NCBI RefSeq assembly: GCF_015472005.1
Contig: NZ_BMAQ01000006.1
Location: 167,098-231,097 of the forward strand
Length of the DNA stretch: 64,000 nucleotides
DNA from: Insulibacter thermoxylanivorax
GTDB taxonomy: Bacteria > Bacillota > Bacilli > Paenibacillales > DA-C8
Direction: 5' to 3'
Positions within the stretch are counted from its first letter, which is position 1, and every line of letters begins with the position of its first letter. The position numbers were made by a program, and so were the translations under genes. Positions 33,476-41,700 of this stretch are shown here, one piece after another. The notes under the pieces were generated by a model that saw only the letters and a program-made list of their open reading frames with translations, made no database searches and was not told where the DNA came from.

Positions 33476-34368
33476 CTAGGGTTCCTCCGTCTCTTCTCTT
33501 TCGCTTCTTTCACTTCTTCTAAGAATACCTTGTAATGTTCGTATCTCGTTGGATCGATGCAACCTTCCTGCAAGCCCTCCGTGACTGCACAGCCGGGTTC
33601 ACTGATATGCAGGCAGCCACGAAACTTGCAGGATTCCGCTGCTTCGCGCAGCTCTCGGAAGCCAAGCGTCAACTCTTCTGGTTCGATGGTGAAGTCCAGC
33701 TGACTGAAGCCCGGTGTATCGGCGATCCAGCCGCTTTGCGGCAGAGGGATCAACTCCACATGGCGGGTCGTGTGTTTCCCGCGTCCCAGCCGGCGGCTGA
33801 TCTCTCTGGTCTCCAAGTCGAGACCGGGGATCATCGCATTGAGGAGCGTAGACTTGCCGACCCCGGATTGTCCCGCGAAGACGCTGATATGACCGGTGAG
33901 CCGTTGGACCAGCTCGTCGGTTCCATCACCGTGAACGGAACTGGTCGCAAAGACCTCATATCCGATATTCGTATATTTGCGCATCGCCGCTTCGAGTTCC
34001 TGCGGATCCTTCCCCAGATCCTTCTTCGAAAAGCAGATGATGGGCGTAAGGCCCGCCAGCTCGACGTGAACCAAAAAGCGGTCCAGCAGGAGATGACTGA
34101 CCGCCGGTTCAGCGATCGAGAACACGAGCACCGCTGTGTCCACGTTAGCGATCGGGGGGCGCACGAGCTCACTCGTGCGCGGTTCGATCTCCGTCACCGT
34201 CCCCTCGCCGGTCGCTTCCACCTCGAAGTGCACCCGGTCTCCTACGAGCGGCGTGATCCCGCGTACTTTGAATACCCCGCGCGCTCTGCACTGAACCGTT
34301 TCCCCGCCGTCATCCGGCATGACATAATAGAAGCCGCTTAACGCCTTGACGATCAATCCGCGCGCCAT
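33472..34368 (-). CDS. rsgA: Ribosome small subunit-dependent GTPase RsgA
   Basis: A 298-residue circularly permuted GTPase that checks late 30S assembly. An N-terminal OB domain is followed by G4 (FSKKDLG, 113-119), then G5, then P-loop GQSGVGKST (166-174) and DTPGFSQLDF. The C-terminal zinc site is CKFRGCLHISEPGC. The G4 box is SKKD rather than NKxD, as in several Bacillales relatives. It is 90 bp after prkC, and in B. subtilis the orthologue CpgA is a PrkC substrate. It overlaps rpe by four bases. Confidence 0.97.
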   Translation of the reverse strand: MARGLIVKALSGFYYVMPDDGGETVQCRARGVFKVRGITPLVGDRVHFEVEATGEGTVTEIEPRTSELVRPPIANVDTAVLVFSIAEPAVSHLLLDRFLVHVELAGLTPIICFSKKDLGKDPQELEAAMRKYTNIGYEVFATSSVHGDGTDELVQRLTGHISVFAGQSGVGKSTLLNAMIPGLDLETREISRRLGRGKHTTRHVELIPLPQSGWIADTPGFSQLDFTIEPEELTLGFRELREAAESCKFRGCLHISEPGCAVTEGLQEGCIDPTRYEHYKVFLEEVKEAKEKRRRNPR

Positions 34369-34458
34369 GCATCATCCTCCACTGTTCATGCTTGTTGAGT
34401 TCCTGATATGTTCGTTCAAACGTTACGATCTGTCATATCGATTGGCATTGTTCACCTG

Positions 34459-36582
34459 TCAGCCCTGTCCTTCCGACAGCTGGCCTTCGATTGCTTCCGA
34501 TTCATCGGTCCAAGATGCCTGATCCGCCGGCTCATCCAGAACTTCTGCTTCCACCGCCTCTTCATCGGGCCCGGCAGGCGGTTCCGGCGTGCCCGTCTGA
34601 CCTCCGCCGGACTGGAGCAGCCGCGCTTCCGAATAGGTGACCGTCTGCGTATCCAGCCAAGCGCCGTCTCGCTGAATCAGGATCGTCGCGTTCTGCGTCG
34701 GGGAGACGACGATGCCCACGCGATAGGTCGTGCGCTGCGTGATCTCCTTCGTTCCCCACAGGACATTGTCCTTGCTTGCATCCGTGATATAGATCTCGAT
34801 CGTTGAAGCGACGCCTTCGACTGCCGGCTCTACGGTGATCACTTTCTCCGTTTGAATCGCATCGCTCGGCAAACCTGTGCTCACATAGAGCGTGATCTCC
34901 GCTCCGGGAGACACCGGATCATTCGGCTCGAAAGGCCACTGCCGGAACACGTGCCCCGCAGGCTGCGTATAATCCGGTGCTTCTTCGATCTTGACATTCT
35001 CATTGAGGTTCAGGATCTCCAGTTTGTTGCGTGCAACCTGCAAGGTGTCGCCGATTAAGTTCGGCATGCTCTCGGTGCCCGGGCCTTGACTTACCACCAG
35101 CGTCACCTGGCTGCTGCGAGGATTCACCTTCTCCCCGGCAGCCGGTTCATGGCTGACCACGCTGCCCTTAGGCAGATCATTGTAACTTTCGACGATCTCG
35201 ATGGCATCCCTGGAGAAGCCCAGTTCCACCAACAGATTGCGCGCTTCATGCTCCAACATCTCCGTCAGATCAGGCATCTCTTGCTCGAGTGGTCCCAAAC
35301 TGACGGTCAGATGAATCGTCGATCCTTCCTTCACCAAGATATCCGCTTGACTCTGTCTGATGACATAGCCTTGTTCGTAAATATCGCTGTACTCGTCCTC
35401 GGTGAACTGCACCTTCAGATTCAGATCCTCCAGAATCCGCACGGCATCATCCACATGCTCACCGACCACATTCGGCACATCCACTTCCGGCACATCGAAC
35501 AAGCTCATCACCGCTTTAACGCCCTGCCAGGTTCCGAAGAATAAGACCAGCACAACCGCGATCCAGATCGTCGGCTTCACCCAGCGGCGGCGCTTCGGCT
35601 CATCTGCCAGGCTCTCCGCGATCCTGCCCCGTGTTTGCGGCATCTCTTCATCCTCCTGCCCATGATTGACGGCTGCCGTATACTCACGAATCGCCGGCAT
35701 GATAATCGTCTTCTCATCATCATCGTCTTCCGGTTCATAGAATACCTTGCGCTCATCGCGGCGTTCCGGAAGCAGGCAAGTCTCCAAGTCTTCCAGCATG
35801 GCTCTTGCTGATTCGTATCGCTCCTCGGGCCGCTTCCGCAGAGCTTTCAAGATGATGTTCTCCAAGCTCTGCGGGAGAAGCGGATTGATCGAGCGCGGCT
35901 CTTCAAAATCTTCCTGCAGGTGCTTAAGGGCCACGCTGATCGGACTGTCACCCGCGAAAGGCAAGCGATTCGTGACCATCTGGTAAAGAACCGCGCCGAG
36001 TGAATAGATATCGGATTTCTCGCCCTGGGCGACACCCTTGGCATGTTCCGGCGAGAAATAATGCACGGACCCGAGCACAGCCCCCGTCTGTGTGATGTGG
36101 GAGGAGGCAGCAGCACGGGCAATCCCAAAATCCGTCACTTTGATACGGCCGCTCTTGCTGATCAAGATGTTGTGCGGTTTGATATCGCGGTGGATGATCC
36201 CGTTCTGATGGGCATGATCCAGAGCATCGCAGATCTGGCTTGCGATCTTGACCGCTTCCTCTGCTTGCAAAGGAGCCCGCTCCTTAATGATATCGTTCAG
36301 CGTCCCGCCTTCGATATATTCCATGACGATATAATGAATATCTTCATCTTGGCCGACATCATAGATGCTCACCACGTTCGGATGGGAGAGCGATGCCGCC
36401 GAACGCGCTTCCCTGCGGAACCGCTGGATGAACTCCTCATCATGAACGAACTGTTCGCGCAGCACCTTCACCGCGACATGGCGGTGCAGCAGCGTATCGT
36501 AGGCTTTGTATACGATGGCCATTCCTCCGCCGCCGATCCGCTCGACGATCTCATAACGGCCGCCCAGTTCTGATCCTATCAT
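34459..36582 (-). CDS. prkC: PASTA-domain Ser/Thr protein kinase PrkC
   Basis: A 707-residue membrane kinase that senses muropeptides and triggers spore germination and cell-wall responses. The kinase domain (10-270) has the GGGGMA loop, Lys39, HRDIKPHN (131-138) and DFGIARA (151-157). An acidic juxtamembrane linker leads to one transmembrane helix (WIAVVLVLFFGTWQGV, 340-355). Three PASTA repeats lie outside at about 366-430, 434-500 and 505-570. A further beta-rich domain follows, then an acidic proline-rich tail of about 50 residues. It overlaps prpC, its phosphatase, by four bases. Confidence 0.97.
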   Translation of the reverse strand: MIGSELGGRYEIVERIGGGGMAIVYKAYDTLLHRHVAVKVLREQFVHDEEFIQRFRREARSAASLSHPNVVSIYDVGQDEDIHYIVMEYIEGGTLNDIIKERAPLQAEEAVKIASQICDALDHAHQNGIIHRDIKPHNILISKSGRIKVTDFGIARAAASSHITQTGAVLGSVHYFSPEHAKGVAQGEKSDIYSLGAVLYQMVTNRLPFAGDSPISVALKHLQEDFEEPRSINPLLPQSLENIILKALRKRPEERYESARAMLEDLETCLLPERRDERKVFYEPEDDDDEKTIIMPAIREYTAAVNHGQEDEEMPQTRGRIAESLADEPKRRRWVKPTIWIAVVLVLFFGTWQGVKAVMSLFDVPEVDVPNVVGEHVDDAVRILEDLNLKVQFTEDEYSDIYEQGYVIRQSQADILVKEGSTIHLTVSLGPLEQEMPDLTEMLEHEARNLLVELGFSRDAIEIVESYNDLPKGSVVSHEPAAGEKVNPRSSQVTLVVSQGPGTESMPNLIGDTLQVARNKLEILNLNENVKIEEAPDYTQPAGHVFRQWPFEPNDPVSPGAEITLYVSTGLPSDAIQTEKVITVEPAVEGVASTIEIYITDASKDNVLWGTKEITQRTTYRVGIVVSPTQNATILIQRDGAWLDTQTVTYSEARLLQSGGGQTGTPEPPAGPDEEAVEAEVLDEPADQASWTDESEAIEGQLSEGQG

Positions 36583-37370
36583 CCTGCTTCCCCCCTTCCA
36601 TCCAGTTGTTCCGCCGACTCCGGTGAAGCCTCGTCCTGTTCATTGATCAGCAGAACGATGGTGATGTTATCATCCCCGCCGGCATCCAACGCCTTATCCA
36701 CCAGCTGGCCGGCTTTCTCGCTCCATCCGGCGTCGGTATTCATCGTCTCGACGATCGTCTCCGTCTTGACAAGACCGCTTAGCCCATCGGTGCATAAGAG
36801 GAGAACGTCTTTCTCCTTCCATTCCCGGCAGACCACATCGACATCGACTTCCGGATCAGTACCGAGCGCCCGCACGAGAACATTGCGCCGCGGATGGCTT
36901 GCCGCTTCTTCTTCATTGATCTGACCGCTTTTGAGGAGTTCGTTCACCAGGGAGTGGTCCTCTGTAAGCTGAACGATCGAACGGCCGCTGATCATATAAG
37001 CCCGGCTGTCCCCGATATGCGCGACGACGACGCGCTCGCGGTCGGCAATCGCCGCCACGACCGTCGTCCCCATGCCGACGTATTGCTCTGAGGAGTTGGC
37101 CAGTTCATAGACTTCGCGATTCGCCTCACGGATGAGGTCACGCAGCAAGGCTGCACACTGCTCCGCATTCATGCCCCGTACCAGACGCTGCCTCATCTGT
37201 TTCTCTATGTACTGGGTCGTCATCTGGCTGGCAACATCGCCTGCCAGGTGGCCGCCCATCCCATCCGCAACGACAGCAAAAGCGAATCCATTAATGCTGG
37301 CTTCGACGCAGGCGCGGTCCTCATTCACGAGACGGACGCGTCCGACATCGGTGATATTCGCTGTCTTCAT
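36579..37370 (-). CDS. prpC: PP2C-type Ser/Thr phosphatase PrpC (Stp)
   Basis: A 263-residue Mn2+-dependent phosphatase that reverses PrkC phosphorylation. Metal-site motifs: RLVNEDRACVE, VVADGMGGHLAGDVAS, HIGDSRAYM, LLLCTDGLSGLV and GGDDNITIVL. The start MKTANITDVG at 37370 is chosen by family length and a GGGGTGAG site; the open frame extends 53 codons upstream into rlmN. The stop overlaps the prkC start as ATGA, so phosphatase and kinase are co-translated. Confidence 0.97.
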   Translation of the reverse strand: MKTANITDVGRVRLVNEDRACVEASINGFAFAVVADGMGGHLAGDVASQMTTQYIEKQMRQRLVRGMNAEQCAALLRDLIREANREVYELANSSEQYVGMGTTVVAAIADRERVVVAHIGDSRAYMISGRSIVQLTEDHSLVNELLKSGQINEEEAASHPRRNVLVRALGTDPEVDVDVVCREWKEKDVLLLCTDGLSGLVKTETIVETMNTDAGWSEKAGQLVDKALDAGGDDNITIVLLINEQDEASPESAEQLDGRGEAG

Positions 37371-37377
37371 CGGTTTC

Positions 37378-38424
37378 TCACCCCGTAATGGACTGCATAT
37401 GCTTCGCCCTGAGCTGCCCGCAGGCAGCGGCGATATCGTGTCCTTGTTCACGGCGGATCGTCGTGTTGATTCCGTTATGCTCCAATACTTTCTTAAACCC
37501 AAAAATATCCTCTCGCGGCGTGCGCACATACTTTCGCTCGGGGACGTGATTTACAGGGATCAAATTCACATGGCACAGCATGCCTTGCAACACTTCCGCC
37601 AGTTCCGCCGCATGTTCCGGCTGATCATTCACCCCGCCGATGAGGGCATATTCAAAGGTGATCCTCCGGCCCGTCTTCTCAATATAATACTTGCATGCCT
37701 CGATCAGATCATCGAAGGGATAGCGGCGATTGACGGGCATCAACTTAGATCGCAGAGCATCATTCGGAGCATGGATCGAAACAGCTAGATTGATCTGCGT
37801 ATCCTCATCCGCAAAGCGATAGATATTCGGCACGATGCCGGACGTGGATACGGTGATGTGACGCTGGCCGATATTCAGCCCCTTCTCATCGATGACGATG
37901 CGGAGAAAATCCATCGTCGCTTCATAGTTCTCGAAGGGTTCTCCAGATCCCATCACGACGATGCTGCTCACCCGCTCGCCTTCGGCATCGAGCATCTGCT
38001 GGCACTTCACCACCTGTGCGACGATCTCGCCTGCCGTCAGGTTACGCTTAAGACCGCCTAAGGTCGAGGCGCAGAACGTGCAGCCGATCCGGCAACCGAC
38101 CTGTGTCGTCACGCAGACGCTGTTCCCATACTGATGCCGCATAATCACCGTCTCGATCACATGCTGATCATGCAGCCCGAACAAGAACTTCATCGTCCCA
38201 TCCTGGGATTTCATGTGGGTGATCTCTTCCAGCGCAGCAAAGCGAAACTCCTCATCCAGCTGGGCGCGAAGCTGCTTGGGCAAGTTGGTCATCGCAGCAA
38301 AATCCGTCACACGCTTCACATACAGCCAGTCGAAAATCTGCGCTGCGCGAAACCGCGGAAGGCCGCGTTCAGCCGCCCATGCTTCCCAACCTTCCAAAGT
38401 CAGGTCATAGACCAATGGTTTCAT
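37378..38424 (-). CDS. rlmN: Dual-specificity RNA methyltransferase RlmN
   Basis: A 348-residue radical SAM enzyme that makes m2A2503 in 23S rRNA and m2A37 in some tRNAs. The radical SAM cluster motif is [10 protein letters not shown] (CxxxCxxC). The [10 protein letters not shown] segment and the C-terminal [15 protein letters not shown] with the methyl-carrier cysteine are present. I chose [16 protein letters not shown] at 38424. MDRDEMKPL at 38439 is an alternative, and neither has a strong ribosome site. It lies seven bases before prpC, as in B. subtilis. Confidence 0.96.
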   Translation of the reverse strand: MKPLVYDLTLEGWEAWAAERGLPRFRAAQIFDWLYVKRVTDFAAMTNLPKQLRAQLDEEFRFAALEEITHMKSQDGTMKFLFGLHDQHVIETVIMRHQYGNSVCVTTQVGCRIGCTFCASTLGGLKRNLTAGEIVAQVVKCQQMLDAEGERVSSIVVMGSGEPFENYEATMDFLRIVIDEKGLNIGQRHITVSTSGIVPNIYRFADEDTQINLAVSIHAPNDALRSKLMPVNRRYPFDDLIEACKYYIEKTGRRITFEYALIGGVNDQPEHAAELAEVLQGMLCHVNLIPVNHVPERKYVRTPREDIFGFKKVLEHNGINTTIRREQGHDIAAACGQLRAKHMQSITG

Positions 38425-38634
38425 CTCATCACGATCCATTCTATGTTTAGATTTGTTCTTCTTCGTGTCAACCCAAGCCCCTATCCTATATATACTATCA
38501 CAAGCACATGTTCGCTTAAAAGAATTTTTGCCGTCGAAGCAACGAAGCGGCAAGGAGAACATGCCTTACCTTCACCTGTCCTGCTCCCCGTCCCGCAGCG
38601 TGCCCGCCCGGCACAGCTCCCGGACCTGCAATTC

Positions 38635-39987
38635 TTATGCTCTTCTTAAACGGGCGATGAAGAACCCGTCCGAGCCGTAGTGATGAGGAAGGATTCTGAC
38701 TGCACCGAGCTGATGCTCAGCGTTCGGCGAAAGCGCCGGCGGCAGCAGATCAGCCTGCTCATCGGCGGTGAATTCGGGATGATCGGCGAGGAAGCGGCGG
38801 ATCACCTGCTCATTTTCCGCAGGATCCACCGTACAGGTGCTGTATACGAGGATTCCTCCCCGCTTCAGCAGCTTAGCGGCCTGTATCAGCAGATGAAGCT
38901 GCAGGTTCGCCAGTTCCGCAATTTCCTCACTGCTCTTGCGCCATTTGATGTCGGGCTTGCGGCGGATGACCCCGAGGCCGGAGCAGGGCGCATCGAGCAG
39001 GATGCGGTCAAAATGTTCCGCCGGGAATTCCTCCGCAAGGTTGGCTGCATCGCCGACTCTGGTCCGCACGCTGCTCAGACCAAGCCGCCGGACCTGCGCT
39101 TCGATCAGCGCCTGCTTATGTTCATGAATATCATTCGCCCAGATCTCGCCCTCATCCCCCATCGTCTCCGCGATATGCGTCGTCTTGCCGCCCGGCGCGG
39201 CGCAGCAATCGAGTACCCGCATGCCCGGCTGTGCATCCAACATCCGAGCGACGACCATAGAACTCTCATCTTGTATCGTGAGCAGCCCCTGCTCATACCA
39301 ATCGGTATGCGCGATATTGCCGCGGCGTCCGGCGAGCACGATCCCGTCTTCGCTGAGCAGCGAGGGGCGGGCATCGAACCCGTGTTCCCTGAGCGCCGCC
39401 AACATCGCATCCCTGTCCGTCTTCAAGCGGTTCACCCGCACGCTGATCGGTGCCGGTTGATTGTTCGCTTCGCACATCGCTTCGGTCTCCTCCGCTCCAT
39501 ACTGCTCGATCCATCGCTGGACGAGCCACTCCGGGTGGGAGTGAACCAGGGAGATGCGCTTAGCAGGCGGCAGGGAATCGGGGATCTGCAGCGTATGAAG
39601 GCTGCGCAGGACGCTGCGCAGGACGCCGTTCACCATGCCCGCGATGCCCTTATGCCCGCGTTTCTTGGCGATGTTCACCGCCTCGTTCACCGCCGCGTGG
39701 GGCGGGATGCGATCCAGATAATAGATCTGATAGAAACTCAGACGAAGCAGGATGCGCACCCACGGTTCCACTTTGTCCAATCCGCGGGCGACGAAGCGGC
39801 TGAGATAATAATCGATCGTATTCTGCCGCTGTATGGTGCCGTATACGATCTCGGTGACCAGGGCGGCATCCTGTTGGTTCAGCTTGCCAGCCTTCAGCGC
39901 CTGGTTTAATTCCAGATTGCTGTAAGCCTGATCCCGTTCGATCTTAAGCAGGATGTCCAGCGCCGTGCTGCGCGCGCGGCCGCTCAT
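38635..39987 (-). CDS. rsmB: 16S rRNA (cytosine967-C5)-methyltransferase RsmB
   Basis: A 450-residue two-domain methyltransferase. The N-terminal NusB-like domain (ARSTALDILLKIERDQAYSNLEL onward) is followed by a Rossmann domain with the SAM motif VLDCCAAPGGKTTHIAE. The catalytic cysteines are in LDAPCSGLGVIRR and YSTCTVDPAENE. The ATG at 39987 overlaps the fmt stop by four bases. The 210 bp gap before rlmN holds nothing I can name. Confidence 0.97.
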   Translation of the reverse strand: MSGRARSTALDILLKIERDQAYSNLELNQALKAGKLNQQDAALVTEIVYGTIQRQNTIDYYLSRFVARGLDKVEPWVRILLRLSFYQIYYLDRIPPHAAVNEAVNIAKKRGHKGIAGMVNGVLRSVLRSLHTLQIPDSLPPAKRISLVHSHPEWLVQRWIEQYGAEETEAMCEANNQPAPISVRVNRLKTDRDAMLAALREHGFDARPSLLSEDGIVLAGRRGNIAHTDWYEQGLLTIQDESSMVVARMLDAQPGMRVLDCCAAPGGKTTHIAETMGDEGEIWANDIHEHKQALIEAQVRRLGLSSVRTRVGDAANLAEEFPAEHFDRILLDAPCSGLGVIRRKPDIKWRKSSEEIAELANLQLHLLIQAAKLLKRGGILVYSTCTVDPAENEQVIRRFLADHPEFTADEQADLLPPALSPNAEHQLGAVRILPHHYGSDGFFIARLRRA

Positions 39988-40925
39988 ATGCCCAGCACCG
40001 TGCCTTCCTTCATCTTCCCGCCGCGCACGAAATCCGCCGCCGCCATCGCTTTCTTACCGGCGGGCTGCACCATGGTAAGACGAACGACACCGCTGCCGCA
40101 GCTTACATCGATGCCCTCCGGCTTAAGGGCCAGCACCGTACCCGGTGCATGGGAGGTGTGCTTAGTCGAAGCGTCCAAGACCTTGCATGCCCAGACTTTC
40201 ATCACTTCCCCATCCCAAATCGTATACGCAACCGGCCATGGACTCAATCCTCTGACCTGATTGAAGATCTCCCTGGCCGAACGGCTCCAGTCGATCTTCT
40301 CCTGCTCCCGCGTGATATTCGGCGCATAAGTGGCCTCGGATTCCTGCTGCGGGATGCGCGGCGCACGCCCGGCGATGAGATCCGGCAGCGTTTCGATGAG
40401 CAGCTTGGCCCCTGCATGGGCCAGCTTCTCAAACATCGTGCCGGCGTTATCCTCTTCTGTGATGGGCACTTCCACCTGCGAGATCATATCCCCCGTATCC
40501 AGGCCTTCGGCCATATACATGATCGTCACGCCGGTCTTCGACTCCCCATTCATGATCGCATGATGGATCGGTGCGCCGCCGCGGTAGCGGGGCAACAGCG
40601 AGGCGTGAACATTGATGCAGCCGAGGCGGGGCATATCGAGCACTTCCTTAGGCAGGATCTGGCCATATGCTGCGGTTACGATCAGATCCGGCTGCCACTC
40701 TGCCAGCGCTGCCACTGCTTCAGGATTACGCAGCCGTACAGGCTGCATGACGGGAAGCCCAGCCTTCAGGGCAGCTTCCTTCACGGGCGGCGGCGTGAGC
40801 ACCCGCTTCCGTCCCTTCGGACGGTCCGGCTGCGTCACGACGCCGACAACGTTGTAATCATGTTCCAGCAATTGAAGCAAAGAAGGAACCGCAAAATCTG
40901 GGGTTCCCATGAATACGATATTCAA
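39984..40925 (-). CDS. fmt: Methionyl-tRNA formyltransferase
   Basis: A 313-residue enzyme that formylates initiator Met-tRNA with 10-formyl-THF. Conserved motifs are FMGTPDFAVPSL, VTQPDRPKGR, INVHASLLPRYRGGAPIH with the catalytic Asn and His, and EGLDTGDMISQ with Asp. A C-terminal OB-like domain binds tRNA. The start is TTG at 40925 with GGGAG eight bases upstream. It is paired with def upstream and overlaps rsmB downstream, the standard def-fmt-rsmB order. Confidence 0.97.
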   Translation of the reverse strand: MNIVFMGTPDFAVPSLLQLLEHDYNVVGVVTQPDRPKGRKRVLTPPPVKEAALKAGLPVMQPVRLRNPEAVAALAEWQPDLIVTAAYGQILPKEVLDMPRLGCINVHASLLPRYRGGAPIHHAIMNGESKTGVTIMYMAEGLDTGDMISQVEVPITEEDNAGTMFEKLAHAGAKLLIETLPDLIAGRAPRIPQQESEATYAPNITREQEKIDWSRSAREIFNQVRGLSPWPVAYTIWDGEVMKVWACKVLDASTKHTSHAPGTVLALKPEGIDVSCGSGVVRLTMVQPAGKKAMAAADFVRGGKMKEGTVLGI

Positions 40926-41053
40926 GCGATCAACTCCCGACCTTACATTTCACCTTACTGTCCTTGAACCCATTTATCAGACATGCACATGTCACTGACA
41001 GCATGAATCCTGTTTAAGCTTGTTTCGAATCTCTCTAAGTCTTATTCGCATCC

Positions 41054-41545
41054 TTACTCGCTGTCCGCCTCATCCTCTTCTTCCGGCTGCAATTCATAGA
41101 TTCGCTCAGCCAGATCGGTGAACAGCACCCCGTTCAGATGATCGACCTCGTGTTGGAAGGCCCGCGCCAAGAGCCCTTCGCCTTCCATCGAGAATTCGTT
41201 GCCGTAACGGTCTTGACCGCGGACTTTCACCTTCATCGCCCGGCGCACATCGCCGTTGATGCCGGGGATGCTGAGGCATCCTTCCGGTCCGAACTGCTCG
41301 CCTTCCCGGGCGATGATCTCGGGATTCACCATCTCGATCAGCCCGTGCTCGTCCCCGGTATCGATGACGATGACCCGCTTCAAGATGCCGATCTGCGGCG
41401 CCGCCAGACCGACGCCGTTGGCATGGTACATCGTCTCCGCCATATCATCCAGCAGTTTATGCAGATTCGCGTTGAATTTGGTAACGGGCTTCGATTTCTC
41501 CCGCAGAATCGGATCTGGATCTTGTACGATGATTCTAATGGCCAT
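41054..41545 (-). CDS. def: Peptide deformylase
   Basis: A 163-residue metalloenzyme that removes N-formyl groups from new proteins. The three motifs are present: [10 protein letters not shown] (44-53), EGCLSIPG with metal ligand Cys90, and QHEVDHLNG with His132, Glu133 and His136. The start [12 protein letters not shown] at 41545 fits the family; the open frame runs 33 codons further upstream without support. The acidic C-terminal tail ([12 protein letters not shown]) is slightly extended. It acts with Fmt, encoded next. Confidence 0.97.
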   Translation of the reverse strand: MAIRIIVQDPDPILREKSKPVTKFNANLHKLLDDMAETMYHANGVGLAAPQIGILKRVIVIDTGDEHGLIEMVNPEIIAREGEQFGPEGCLSIPGINGDVRRAMKVKVRGQDRYGNEFSMEGEGLLARAFQHEVDHLNGVLFTDLAERIYELQPEEEDEADSE

Positions 41546-41700
41546 ATGAACAGGCAGCCCCTTCCTAGTAACATCTCTAGTCTCATTGTATACCTGAGTG
41601 TTTCCCGTCATTCCCGCAAGGTCATCCCCGCAGGCTGGCGGCATCCATCCTTAAAACGTTCGTCCTTCGCTTGAACGTCCGCTCGTCCATATGATGCCGA

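Noticed and set aside
34010..34060. RsgA G4 box SKKD instead of NKxD as a sign of lost nucleotide specificity
   Set aside because: TK/SK variants at this position are, as far as I recall, common in Bacillales RsgA, and all other GTPase motifs are intact.
36579..37529. Longer PrpC starting at 37529
   Set aside because: The extra 53 residues overlap rlmN, have no family counterpart, and the MKTANITDVG start has a ribosome site.
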